The notes under the pieces: generated by a model | The model's input: only the letters and a program-made list of their open reading frames with translations | Told to the model about the DNA's origin: nothing | Databases searched by the model: none | Shown: positions 53,010-62,644 of the stretch, one piece after another | How the letters are laid out: each line of letters opens with the position of its first letter | How positions within the stretch are numbered: the stretch's first letter is position 1 | Translations under genes and position numbers: made by a program | Origin: CAKZML01 sp963823435 | Lineage (GTDB): Bacteria; Pseudomonadota; Gammaproteobacteria; Steroidobacterales; BM003 | Direction of reading: 5' to 3' | Length of the DNA: 64,000 nt | NCBI GenBank assembly: GCA_963823435.1 | Contig: CAWGLN010000012.1 | Coordinates: 1-64,000 of the forward strand

Positions 53010-54712
53010 TGATTTCCCCCTGCATTCTAATTCCTGTTTACAACCACGGGAATACAATCGCCGCAACCCTGGCTCAATTGCTCACCATTTCGCTTGCCTG
53101 TCTTGCTGGTGAATGACGGTAGCGACGAGTGACACTTGCTCGGGTCCTGGACCAGCTTGCGGAGTTCAGACGGGTCGGTGACCTTACTGAAGTCTTTCCC
53201 AGAACTCCGGCAAAGGCGCAGCGGTGATGGCCGGATTTAGAAAGATTTCGGAAATGGGTCATAGCCATGCCATTCAAATCGACGCCGATGGCCAACACGA
53301 CGTCAGTGACCTGGCTACGATGCTGAAACTGATGGCAGCCCGTCCGGATGCGGTGATTTGCGGTCAACCGGTATTCGACGATAGCGTGCCGCGCGTAAGA
53401 TATTTCGCTCGCTACATCACCCACTTCTGGGTCTGGATAGAGACGCTTTCTTTTGCCATCAAGGACTCGATGTGTGGATTTCGAGCTTACCCGCTTGAGC
53501 CCTGTCTCAGAATTATTAACGGCACTCACTGGGTACCCGGATGGAATTCGATACCGAAATCCTGGTGAGACTCTTCTGGGAAGGAGTTGAGCCATGCTTT
53601 TTTCCGACCCGGGTAGTTTATCCGGACAATGGTCTCTCCCATTTTCGTGCGCTGGAGGATAATCTGCGCATTTCCTGGATGCATACGAGGATGGTTATGG
53701 GAATGTTGCGGAGACTCCCGGCATTGCTTTTTCGACCTGGAAACAGGCATTGGTCGGAGACCCGTGACCGGGGTGGAGTAGCGGGAATTCTTTTGCTGTT
53801 TCGTTTGTATAAATGGTTTGGGAGAAAACCGTTTTCGGCAGTGTTGCGGATTGTCATCTTTTACTACACCGCGACCAGTAAGAACACCCGTAGAGTTTTC
53901 GGAGCAGTACTGGAATCATGTCCTGGCCGCAAACCCGAATGTTGACCCATCGCGATCCAGCGGAATGGGTTCTGGCGGACCTACAGGCACTTTTCAGCTT
54001 TGGCGAAACCATGTTGGACAAACTGGCCGTCTGGTCAGGCGACATCAATATGGATGACCTTGATGTTGAAGGTGACGCCCAGCTGATAGCGGCACTCGCA
54101 AAAGGAAAAGGGGCTATCCTGATTACCAGTCACTTTGGCAATACCGAAATTTGCCTGGCGATGAGCAAGAGAATACCTGCCATTCGAAATGTAAATGCAT
54201 TGGTTTTTAATATCCACGCTCCAAGGTTTGCGACAGGCACTAAAAAGGGTCAATCAGGAAGCCACCTTGAATCTGGTTCACATCGATCAGGTCGGCATGG
54301 ATACCGCCATACGACTGCAGGAAATGACTGATCGCGGCGAATTGATCGCGATCGCGGCTGACCGGACGCCGGTTGGCACACGCGATCGAACACAGCCGGT
54401 CAAGTTCCTGGGTGAGTACGCAGAGTTTCCGGAAGGACCATGGATATTGGCCCACACGCTGAGGTGCCCGGTGTTTATGATCTCCTGCGCCCGCGATCGG
54501 TGAACGCTTCAAGGTCGAAATTCGACCGTTGGCCGACCAGGTACACCTCCCGAGGGCGTCCCGTAGCGGAAGACATCGGGCTGCATATTGAGCAATTTGC
54601 CGCAGTGTTCGAAAAATGGGTCATCCGATACCCATATCAATGGTATAACTTTTACGACTTTTGGCGGAGATCTGACTCTTCCGCCCAACAAAAATTGAGC
54701 GCTGAGCATTGA
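53009..54712 (+). pseudogene. glycosyltransferase-acyltransferase fusion, multiply frameshifted
   Basis: Two domains are recognisable across at least six frame changes. The GT2 part starts at ATG 53009: ISPCILIPVYNHGNTIAATL, then LLVNDGSDE, HAIQIDADGQHD (the DxD-like site) and FAIKDSMCGFRAYPL. The acyltransferase part of the LpxL/HtrB type follows: RHWSETRDRGGVAGI, GAILITSHFGNTE (HFGNxE, catalytic His/Glu), IAIAADRTPVG, EGPWILAHTLRCPVF. Aryl polyene clusters carry such fused genes for sugar and acyl modification. Repaired it would be about 565 aa. The ending TGA overlaps the ammonia-lyase start. Confidence 0.65.
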
Positions 54713-56268
54713 CTGACAGAAACGTACGATCGATAGAGTTTGGATTAGGTGCAATTACGATCGAGGACGTAAATGCCATATCCACGAGGGCCGCGATAAC
54801 CGGTCTGCCGGACTCACCACAGTACTGGCGAAAAATTGAGACCGGGGTACAGTTCCTCGACCGCCTGCTTCTGGAAGACGGTGTTATTTACGGGGTAACC
54901 ACCGGCTACGGTGATTCGTGTACGACCCTGGTGCCTCCCGAACTCACTGAAGACCTGGCGGTCAATCTTACGCGTTTCCATGGCTGCGGCATGGGCGCTT
55001 GCTTCAGCGCCATCGAGACACGGGCCATTATGGCCTCGCGACTTGCTTCACTGGCGCGCGGATATTCAGGAGTCCGGCCCGCCCTGCTCCACCTGCTCAG
55101 TGAAATGATCAACCGGGACGTCCTGCCCCGCATTCCGCAGGAAGGGTCGGTAGGCGCCAGCGGCGACCTTACGCCTTTGTCCTATCTGGCAGCAGCCATG
55201 ATTGGTGAAAGAGACGGACACGAGGGTGAGCAAGCGGTTCCGATCAGGGAATTGCTGGAGCGCACTGGTCTGGAACCCATCAAACTCAGACCCAAGGAAG
55301 GGCTGGCCGTCATGAATGGCACGGCTGTGATGACAGGCATTGCGTGCCTGGCCTACAAGCGTGCCGAATACCTGGCCAGGCTGGTAACAAGAATCACCGC
55401 CATGGCGGTCATTTCACTTAAAGGTAACGCATTTCATTTCGATGAAAAACTGTTCGCCGTGAAGCCACATCCTGGCCAGCAGAAGATAGCCGAATGGATG
55501 AGATTTGACCTCTCCAGCAAGGAGACGCCGAGAAACTCTTCCAGGCTACAGGATCGGTATTCTCTACGCTGTGCGCCTCACATTATTGGCGTATTGCAGG
55601 ACGCCCTGCCATTCCTTCGATCCTTCATCGAAACCGAACTGAACAGCACAAATGACAATCCGATTATAGACGGAGAAGGTGAACACGTTCTCCACGGCGG
55701 TCACTTTTATGGCGGGCACATTGCCTTTGCAATGGACTCACTGAAAACGGCGGTCGCTAACCTGGCCGATTTGCTGGATCGACAAATGGCGCTGCTAATG
55801 GACACGCGTTACAACAATGGCCTGCCAGCCAATTTGTCCGGTGCCGCCAGTGACCGGAAAATGATTAACCACGGATTCAAGGCCATCCAGATTGGCACGT
55901 CGGCCTGGACCGCTGAAGCCCTGAAGTTAACCATGCCCGCAAGCGTGTTCAGCCGGTCGACCGAGTGCCACAATCAAGACAAGGTCAGCCTCGGCACTAT
56001 TGCGGCAAGGGATTGTATGCGGATTCTCGATCTTACCGAGCAGGTCGCTGCAGCCGCCCTGCTGTCTGTCAATCAGGCGTTGGCCCTGCGTTTCCGACAG
56101 GGCGAATTGTCGGAAAACCAGATCACGCATCCTGTGCGGGATATGTTCAAGAATGTCACGGCACTCGTGCCCATGGTGACCGAGGATCAACCCCTTGAGC
56201 ATGCCCTGCGACTCATAGCGAGCAAGATTTATGAAAGGGAATGGCCCCTGTATGAAGAAACTCCCTGA
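54709..56268 (+). CDS. aromatic amino acid ammonia-lyase (HAL/TAL type)
   Basis: 519-aa lyase with the Ala150-Ser151-Gly152 triad that forms the MIO prosthetic group (GSVGASGDLTPLS). It removes ammonia from an aromatic amino acid; in this setting tyrosine to 4-coumarate, the polyene starter, is the likely reaction. The substrate-selecting segment reads NLTRFHGCGMG, with Phe-His at the position that is Ser-His in histidine lyases and His-Leu or Phe-Leu in classic tyrosine or phenylalanine lyases. ENDNPIID and the C-terminal region are complete. The TTG start at 54709 overlaps the upstream stop; the intact frame contrasts with the damaged genes before it. Confidence 0.85.
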   Translation: MTDRNVRSIEFGLGAITIEDVNAISTRAAITGLPDSPQYWRKIETGVQFLDRLLLEDGVIYGVTTGYGDSCTTLVPPELTEDLAVNLTRFHGCGMGACFSAIETRAIMASRLASLARGYSGVRPALLHLLSEMINRDVLPRIPQEGSVGASGDLTPLSYLAAAMIGERDGHEGEQAVPIRELLERTGLEPIKLRPKEGLAVMNGTAVMTGIACLAYKRAEYLARLVTRITAMAVISLKGNAFHFDEKLFAVKPHPGQQKIAEWMRFDLSSKETPRNSSRLQDRYSLRCAPHIIGVLQDALPFLRSFIETELNSTNDNPIIDGEGEHVLHGGHFYGGHIAFAMDSLKTAVANLADLLDRQMALLMDTRYNNGLPANLSGAASDRKMINHGFKAIQIGTSAWTAEALKLTMPASVFSRSTECHNQDKVSLGTIAARDCMRILDLTEQVAAAALLSVNQALALRFRQGELSENQITHPVRDMFKNVTALVPMVTEDQPLEHALRLIASKIYEREWPLYEETP

Positions 56269-56686
56269 GGCTCTGGTCGCCGAAACCATCACCGTTTCGG
56301 TGCCTTTTTATGACACCGATCCTATGGGTGTTACCTGGCACGGCAACTACCTGAAGTATTTCGAGTTGGCTCGTTGCGCCCTGCTCGACAGGATTGATTT
56401 TGGGTATCGCAAAATGACCGAGTCCGGTTATGCATGGCCAATCGTGGATATTCGCGTCAAGTATGTTCAATCTTCCCTGTTTGAGCAGGTCTTGTCTGTA
56501 TGGGCGGGAATTGTTGAATATGAGAATCGCCTTAAAATTGAGTACCGGATTTTCGATCAGAGTACTGGCGATATCATTACGACTGGATTCACAATCCAGA
56601 TCGCCGTCGACATGAATACGAAAGAGATGTGCTTTGAGTCACCTGATGCGTTGATACGACGCGTTGAAACCGCCAAATCACAATGA
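56252..56686 (+). CDS. apeK: acyl-CoA/ACP thioesterase (4HBT type)
   Basis: 144-aa hotdog thioesterase of the 4-hydroxybenzoyl-CoA group: YDTDPMGVTWHGNYLKYFELAR is the conserved catalytic block with Asp, His and Asn. It would release or edit polyene or aryl thioesters. ATG 56252 gives MKKLPEALVAE and lies inside the last codons of the ammonia-lyase; an in-frame ATG at 56231 is less likely. Ends in a 4-nt overlap with the next gene (ATGA). Confidence 0.8.
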   Translation: MKKLPEALVAETITVSVPFYDTDPMGVTWHGNYLKYFELARCALLDRIDFGYRKMTESGYAWPIVDIRVKYVQSSLFEQVLSVWAGIVEYENRLKIEYRIFDQSTGDIITTGFTIQIAVDMNTKEMCFESPDALIRRVETAKSQ

Positions 56687-57315
56687 GATACGCCTGCCTA
56701 TGCGTTGCGCTCTTCATGCTGGTTCAGCTCGCTCACGCCGGCGATATATTCAGTGAAGAAAACCTGGCGTCCCACCCGGCGCCACCTGCGAGTCTTTCCG
56801 CACCGAGTCCGGTTCTTTCAGGTCGATTTGAATTATCGCGGTCATTCGCCGGAATGAGCGGCACGCTAAGTAGCGAGGGAAGTTTTATCCTGTCCAGTGA
56901 CCTGGGCCTGCTGTGGGAGCAATCGAGCCCCTTTTCAAGCAGCCTCCTGTTGACTCCGGAAAAAGTGTCGCAGCGAATTGCCACCGGGCCGACTACCGTG
57001 ATCCTGGCGCGCGACAATCCCATCCCCTTCGCCATAATGGAAATATTTCTCGGTCTGTTCCAGGGTCATTTCGACAATCTGAGTGAAAACTTCAAGGTCT
57101 ATTTCAAGCAGGATGAGCAAAGCTGGCAGATTGGCTTGCTCCCCACATCAACGCTTATTGAAAGGGCTATTTCGACAGTTATCGCAAGCGGACAGTTGGA
57201 CATAGAGCAGTTGGTAATCACCGACAAGGCAGGCAACATCCAGTCCTTCCAGTTTATCGACACTGCGCGCTCTTCGGCCTTGACGGAGGAACAACAGCGG
57301 AAATTCCAGTGGTGA
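56683..57315 (+). CDS. LolA-like outer membrane carrier protein
   Basis: 210-aa protein with a signal peptide (MRYACLCVALFMLVQLAHAG) and a LolA-type beta-rich domain: GRFELSRSFAGM, GSFILSSDLGLLWEQSSPF, SLLLTPEKVSQRI and SWQIGLLPTSTLIERAI. It is expected to carry the hydrophobic polyene lipid across the periplasm together with the MMPL exporter. Found in the same order in known aryl polyene clusters. Its stop overlaps the exporter's probable GTG start (GTGA). Confidence 0.75.
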   Translation: MRYACLCVALFMLVQLAHAGDIFSEENLASHPAPPASLSAPSPVLSGRFELSRSFAGMSGTLSSEGSFILSSDLGLLWEQSSPFSSSLLLTPEKVSQRIATGPTTVILARDNPIPFAIMEIFLGLFQGHFDNLSENFKVYFKQDEQSWQIGLLPTSTLIERAISTVIASGQLDIEQLVITDKAGNIQSFQFIDTARSSALTEEQQRKFQW

Positions 57316-59656
57316 GATTCTTCGGGGAATTATTCCGTGGAGACCCTGGCTACTGCTGGCGGGTGGTTTGGTTCTTTGTCTCTCCCGTTGAGCCTGTCTG
57401 ATGGTTTCCGGATTGACCACCGGAATCCTCGATATGCTCCCACAGCAAGCGCAGTCGACCACCGATGAGTGGGCTGACGACACGCTGGTTGCCTACCAGG
57501 CTCGCATGGTAGTCCTGTTCGTAGAGCACCGGGATTCGGGCAGGCTGGCCGAAGAAATACAGCGGATAGAGTCGTTTCTTGATGATTCCGGAATTCTGGA
57601 ACGTCGTCAGGTGGTAGAGGAGCAAGGGTTTCTGGTCGATCTCTACGGCAGCTTTGGCCGGCAACTGATCGCCCCGCCCGACCGGCAGGCATTGGTCGCC
57701 GATCCGGCTACTTTGACCCAGGCTGCCCTGGCTAATTTTTTCAGTCCCTTTAGCGGAGTATCACCCGCAGAATACTCCGCCGACCCCGCTTTGTTACTAC
57801 GCAGCTTCATCCAGCAACGGACCAGGAATCGCGGCCTGCTGACCCTCAAGCAGGGTCGCTTGTGGAACCTTGATACCGGTCAGCCCGGGATCTTGCTGCC
57901 GATGAACTTGAACGGAGACCCATTTTCCATAGCGGTCCAGGATCGTCTGCTGGACTTGCTGGGGCAGCTGGAGGACGAATGGTCCGAATTCGAAATATCT
58001 TACGCCGGTACCGCCATCTACGCCGGAAGCGGCTCCGCTAACGCGAGATCGGAAATCACGACTATCGGGCTTGGCTCCCTGCTCGGCATTATTTTCCTGG
58101 TGCTGTATGTTTTTCGTTCCGGCCGGCCCCTTCTGATCATAACGGCCTCCATCCTGTTTAGTGTCGTAATCGCTGCTTCGCTGGTGGAATGGATTTTCGG
58201 GAGTATCCACATCTTCGCACTGGTGTTCGGTGCATGCCTGACCGGCGTGGCTGTCGATTATTCATTTCATTATTTTGCCAGGCAATACCGGGGAATACCG
58301 CAATGGGACTCCCGGGCCAACTTGAGGGAGATATTCCCCGCGATTACGTTTGGTGTGTTGTCCAGCATCGCCGCCTACCTGATGCTTGCGGTTGCCCCGT
58401 TTCCAGCCCTACGGCAAGCGGCAATCGTCTCGGCAGTCGGACTCTTCGTCGCCTACCTTCTCGTCGTCATGCTCTACCCGGTCATTTCCGCCAGACCGGG
58501 ATTGGCTGCCAGGGGATTGCCCTGGGCGTCCGTGAGTATCGTCCGGTTCTGGGGCAGGCGTTCGCCGAGAAACAGGGCCTTGTTCAGCCTGACCATCCTG
58601 ATTTTTCTGTTACCCGCCCTGCCGTTCTTGCATAGCAACGATGACATCAGGGAACTGCAAACGCTGGACACCCGATTGATGGCTATGGAAGACAAGATTC
58701 GGGAACTAACCGGTCTTTCCGCCAGCCAACGGTATTTCGTGGTCCGCGGAGACAGCGCAGAGACCTTGTTACACAAGGAAAGCCTGCTTGCCCGTGACTT
58801 GCTTCGCGTCGATGCGTCCGCCGTGGTTATAGGCGCAGCGAGTTTCGTACCAGCGTACTCTGAACAACACGATAACTACATGTTGTACCGGCGCACGGTT
58901 TTACCCATGTACGAAGATCTGCTGGGCAAGGCCGGCTTCACAAAAGCATTCATTGAGGAGAAAAAGGGCCAAATAACCGATCAGGAGTTCGTACCGCTGA
59001 CGCTGGAGCAGTGGCTTGACAGCCCTGCCTCGCTGCCCTGGAGATTCCTGTGGCTCGGCGTTACGCCACACGGTGACCTCGCCAGTATCTTGCTGCTTGA
59101 CAGCAAACAGCCGAGCTCGGCATTTGCCCAGGTTGGAAACGGTCAACTGATAGATCGGGCCGATCAATATTCCAGACTCTTTGCGCTCTACCGGGAGCGG
59201 ATCAGCGTCCTCCTGATGCTGGCTTACGGAATCATATTTCTCACTCTGCATCTGCGGTACTCATGGTACAAAGCGCTGGCGATCGCCGCGGTTCCCGCCA
59301 TCGCCGCAACAGCCACCCTGGCCGCCCTCGCCGTTATGGGAATCGCGATAAACCTGTTTCACGTGCTTGCCCTGGTACTTGTCACCGGGATCGGAATCGA
59401 CTATTCGCTATTTTTCGCAGAAAGCAGAGACAACCCGGAATCCACCCTGCTGGCGGTTGCGATGTCATCGGCAACGACCTTGCTGAGTTTCGGCTTGTTG
59501 TCATTAAGTAGCACGCCAGCGGTGCAAGCTGTGGGGGTGACCGTCTGCATCGGCATTACGGTGGCATACATTCTCGGACCATTGCCTTTCATGGGTACTG
59601 CCGGTCGGCAGCCCGATGCAAGAGTGGCTGCCGCGGAGTCAGGGGATATCTCGTGA
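57312..59656 (+). CDS. MMPL-family exporter, 5' end frameshifted
   Basis: RND/MMPL membrane protein of about 775 residues, mover of the finished pigment lipid. The frame from 57401 (751 aa) has eleven hydrophobic segments in two sets, with the family blocks GVAVDYSFHYFARQYRG (about residue 285) and GIGIDYSLFFAES (about 670) after the helices that carry the proton-relay acids. That frame lacks the first helix: it is found at 57328-57385 in another frame as IPWRPWLLLAGGLVLCLS, after a GTG at 57312 that overlaps the LolA-like gene stop. Three 1-nt changes between 57312 and 57425 would join them into RIDTGILDMLP. Confidence 0.75.
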
Positions 59657-59678
59657 TTATTGCAATGTCGTTTTGCCC

Positions 59679-60275
59679 ATGAGCGCCTTCACCCGCTGCG
59701 CACCAATAATGTTTCTCGTACTGCTCGTCACGCAGGGCCTGACAGCGTGCGTCACGCAACAGCCGCAGGAAACAATTGGCGCGGTGCCCGGGATTGCCTG
59801 GCAGTTGCGGCTCAGACCGTCGCTGCCGGAAACCGGCGAAATCCGTCAAATCAGCCAACTGGTTACCGCTACCTACGGCGCGGACAGCGCCACCCTCCCG
59901 TTCTATATCGAGCTGTCCGGGAAATCCCTGGTCATGACAGCAATCGCCAGCTGGGGAGGCCCTCTGTTTAGTGTTCAATACGACGGCAGACAAGTTTCGG
60001 TTGTGCCACCGCAGGTGGCAATCCCGGGACTGGAGCCTGAATATGTGCTGGCCGATTTCATGCTCACGTATTGGCCCCTGTCGACGCTGGCACCTGCGCT
60101 GGGTGAGCTGGGAATCACCGTCACAGACGATGAACTGCTCAGAACAGTCAAGTCGCACGGCGGCACTCTGATTGAAATACGCTACAGCCAGGAAGAACGC
60201 TGGCAAAGTACCGTGAGCCTGGTCCAGAAAGAGCTAAACTACAACATTTCAATTACACCGGTTGCCGTTCAGTAA
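59679..60275 (+). CDS. DUF3261 lipoprotein
   Basis: 198-aa outer-membrane lipoprotein. The ATG at 59679 gives a lipoprotein signal (PIMFLVLLVTQGLTAC, lipobox LTAC). The DUF3261 body is beta-rich, with LPFYIELSGKSLVMTAIASW, FSVQYDGRQVSVVPP and LADFMLTYWPLS. In aryl polyene clusters it occurs next to the exporter and is thought to help placement in the outer membrane. Follows the exporter after 22 nt. Confidence 0.75.
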   Translation: MSAFTRCAPIMFLVLLVTQGLTACVTQQPQETIGAVPGIAWQLRLRPSLPETGEIRQISQLVTATYGADSATLPFYIELSGKSLVMTAIASWGGPLFSVQYDGRQVSVVPPQVAIPGLEPEYVLADFMLTYWPLSTLAPALGELGITVTDDELLRTVKSHGGTLIEIRYSQEERWQSTVSLVQKELNYNISITPVAVQ

Positions 60276-60281
60276 CAGACC

Positions 60282-61475
60282 ATGAAACCGTCCGCCTACA
60301 TCCAGCATTTTTCTCTCAACTGCTCACTGGGTAACAACAAGACCGGGGTCATCGAGAAGTTGTTGTCGGGTGACGACTCGGGGCTGGTTCGCTCCGAACC
60401 ATTGATAAGCGGTCGAACCACAATGGTGGGGCGCGTTCCTGCCGGGCTGCCCCCTGTTCCCAATCACCTGGCCAGATTTGACTGCAGGAATGCCCGCTTG
60501 CTTCTGAGCACCTATGCGCAAATCTCGGACGCCGTGGAGCAGTCCAAAATACTCTACACCGCTGATCGCATAGGAGTCGTGCTTGGATCCAGCACGGCCG
60601 GCGTCTCCGAGGGCGAACGCGCCATAGCCAGCAGTTTCCAATCGGGGAGTCTACCGAAAGATTATGACTACCTGCAGCAGGAACTCGGGAGCGTGTCAGA
60701 ATTTATCTCGACCATAGCCGGGCTGAGAGGTCCTGCCTACACCGTCTCCACCGCGTGTTCCTCCTCAGCCAGGGCGGTTATATCCGCAGTCCGTTTACTG
60801 GAAGCGGGTATCTGTGACGCAGTGATCGCTGGCGGAGCCGACACGCTGTGCGGTCTCACATTGAACGGCTTCGATGCGCTTGAGGCCCTGTCAGTGAACC
60901 GCTGCAACCCGTTCAGCGAAAATCGCGATGGCATCAACATCGGAGAGGGCGCGGCCCTGTTCCTGATCACCCGCGAACCCGGTCCTTTTCAGGTAATCGG
61001 ATTTGGCGAGTCCTCCGATGGGTACCATATTTCGGCGCCAGACCCGTCCGGACGTGGGCCTGAGACTGCAATCAGGGAAGCGCTGGAGATGGCCGGCCTC
61101 TTACCAGGCGATGTCGGCTACATAAATGTTCACGGCACGGGCACCGACAAAAATGATTCCATGGAGGCAAACGTCCTTTCCAGAATTTTCGGTACCACGG
61201 TTCCTTGCGCATCCACCAAACCCCTGACGGGACATACGCTCGGGGCCGCCGGCGCGCTGGAACTTGCGTTTTGCTGCCTGATACTCGATAAGCTGAATCA
61301 CGAGCAACTGCTTCCGCCGCATGTATGGGACGGACAGGAAGACCCGCGGATGGAACCCATTACGCTGGTCGGTCGCGGCGAGCGGCTAGGCAAGCCAGTC
61401 TGCATGAGCAATAATTTTGCCTTCGGTGGAAGCAATGCGAGCTTGATTATAGGAAGATTCGCGGATGGACCCTGA
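60282..61475 (+). CDS. apeO: beta-ketoacyl-ACP synthase (KS) 1
   Basis: 397-aa condensing enzyme with the full catalytic set: Cys159 in STACSSSARAV, His in VHGTGTDKND and His in TGHTLGAAG. It should extend the polyene with malonyl units, probably with the chain-length-factor-like protein at 48418. The C-terminal NNFAFGGSNASLI block is intact. Overlaps the following dehydratase gene by 11 nt. Confidence 0.9.
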   Translation: MKPSAYIQHFSLNCSLGNNKTGVIEKLLSGDDSGLVRSEPLISGRTTMVGRVPAGLPPVPNHLARFDCRNARLLLSTYAQISDAVEQSKILYTADRIGVVLGSSTAGVSEGERAIASSFQSGSLPKDYDYLQQELGSVSEFISTIAGLRGPAYTVSTACSSSARAVISAVRLLEAGICDAVIAGGADTLCGLTLNGFDALEALSVNRCNPFSENRDGINIGEGAALFLITREPGPFQVIGFGESSDGYHISAPDPSGRGPETAIREALEMAGLLPGDVGYINVHGTGTDKNDSMEANVLSRIFGTTVPCASTKPLTGHTLGAAGALELAFCCLILDKLNHEQLLPPHVWDGQEDPRMEPITLVGRGERLGKPVCMSNNFAFGGSNASLIIGRFADGP

Positions 61476-61926
61476 GCGTTTCAATATTAGTGACCTGTTG
61501 CCGCACCAGGCGCCAATGATGTTACTGCATCAATTGACCCAGGTTGATGAGACCACGGCAACCTGCCGGGCCATCGTGCAAAGAGACTGTATATTTCTTG
61601 ATAACCGGGGTGCGTTGCCTGCCGCCCTTGGCATCGAGTGGATGGCCCAAGCTGTGGCTGTACACGCCGGCTATCTGGCCCTGAGTTCCGGGAGCCCAAT
61701 TGCTCTTGGATATCTGCTCGGAACCAGAAAGTATCGCTGTACACGCTCTACCCTGGATGTCGGGGAGCAATTCGACATTCATGTAGAGGAATTATTCAAG
61801 GGTAACGGGATGGCGTCATTTCAATGCACCGTTAGTCAGGATTCCGAAGTGATAATCGAGGCCACTATCAACACCTATCAACCAGAAGTAACAGGCGCAA
61901 CAGCACAGGGAGACTCGAGTGTCTAG
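61465..61926 (+). CDS. apeP: 3-hydroxyacyl-ACP dehydratase-like hotdog protein
   Basis: 153-aa hotdog protein: LLPHQAPMMLLHQLTQVDE at the N-terminus, the GIEWMAQAVAVHAGYLA helix and YLLGTRKYRCTRSTLDVGEQ. The His in PHQAPM and Glu in GIEWMAQ are the expected catalytic pair. With the FabZ-like protein at 52664 it would form a dehydratase heterodimer, as described for known APE clusters. Overlaps the ketoreductase gene by 8 nt. Confidence 0.85.
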   Translation: MDPERFNISDLLPHQAPMMLLHQLTQVDETTATCRAIVQRDCIFLDNRGALPAALGIEWMAQAVAVHAGYLALSSGSPIALGYLLGTRKYRCTRSTLDVGEQFDIHVEELFKGNGMASFQCTVSQDSEVIIEATINTYQPEVTGATAQGDSSV

Positions 61927-62644
61927 GAGAGTTTTGGTAACCGGAGCCAGCAAGGGGATCGGCAAGGCCACTGCGATTCGCCTGGCCAATGATGGCTTTC
62001 ACGTACTGATTCACTATGCCAGCGACCTGGCGGGCGCCGAAGGAACCCAGGAACAGGTGCGCCTGGCGGGCGGCACAGCTGACCTGGCCCAGTTCGATGT
62101 CAGGGACCGCGAAGCTACCGCAAACACCCTGGAACAGCAAATAGAAAAGGCGGGGCCCTTTTATGGCGTGGTCTGCAACGCGGGTATTTGTGACGACGCA
62201 GCTTTCCCGGCCCTGGATGGAAACGCCTGGGACTCGGTAATACGCACCAACCTCGACGGTTTCTACAACGTACTCCATCCTTGCGTCATGCCCATGATCC
62301 GGGCGCGTAACGGAGGCCGTATCATCACACTTTCGTCGGTCTCGGGGATGGTGGGGAATCGAGGGCAGGTGAACTACAGTGCTGCCAAAGCCGGCATCAT
62401 CGGTGCAACCAAGGCACTTGCTATCGAACTTGCAAGCAGAAACATTACCGTGAACTGCGTGGCACCGGGGCTGATTGAGACCGGCATGCTGGACGGCCTG
62501 GAGGTCGACCTGGCGTTGAAAATGATCCCGGCCAAACGGATTGGCCAGCCAGCGGAGGTCTCCGCCGCAATTGCATTTCTTATGTCCGACGAGGCCGCCT
62601 ATATCACCCGGCAGGTACTGTCGGTCAGCGGAGGCATGGTCTGA
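61919..62644 (+). CDS. apeQ: 3-ketoacyl-ACP reductase (FabG-like SDR)
   Basis: 241-aa SDR with TGASKGIG, CNAG, Ser in TLSSVSGMVGNRGQ, Tyr/Lys in YSAAKAG and CVAPGLIETGM. GTG start at 61919. It reduces the beta-keto group after each condensation. Start and stop overlap both neighbours, so all four genes from 60282 to 63867 are tightly coupled. Confidence 0.9.
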   Translation: MSRRVLVTGASKGIGKATAIRLANDGFHVLIHYASDLAGAEGTQEQVRLAGGTADLAQFDVRDREATANTLEQQIEKAGPFYGVVCNAGICDDAAFPALDGNAWDSVIRTNLDGFYNVLHPCVMPMIRARNGGRIITLSSVSGMVGNRGQVNYSAAKAGIIGATKALAIELASRNITVNCVAPGLIETGMLDGLEVDLALKMIPAKRIGQPAEVSAAIAFLMSDEAAYITRQVLSVSGGMV

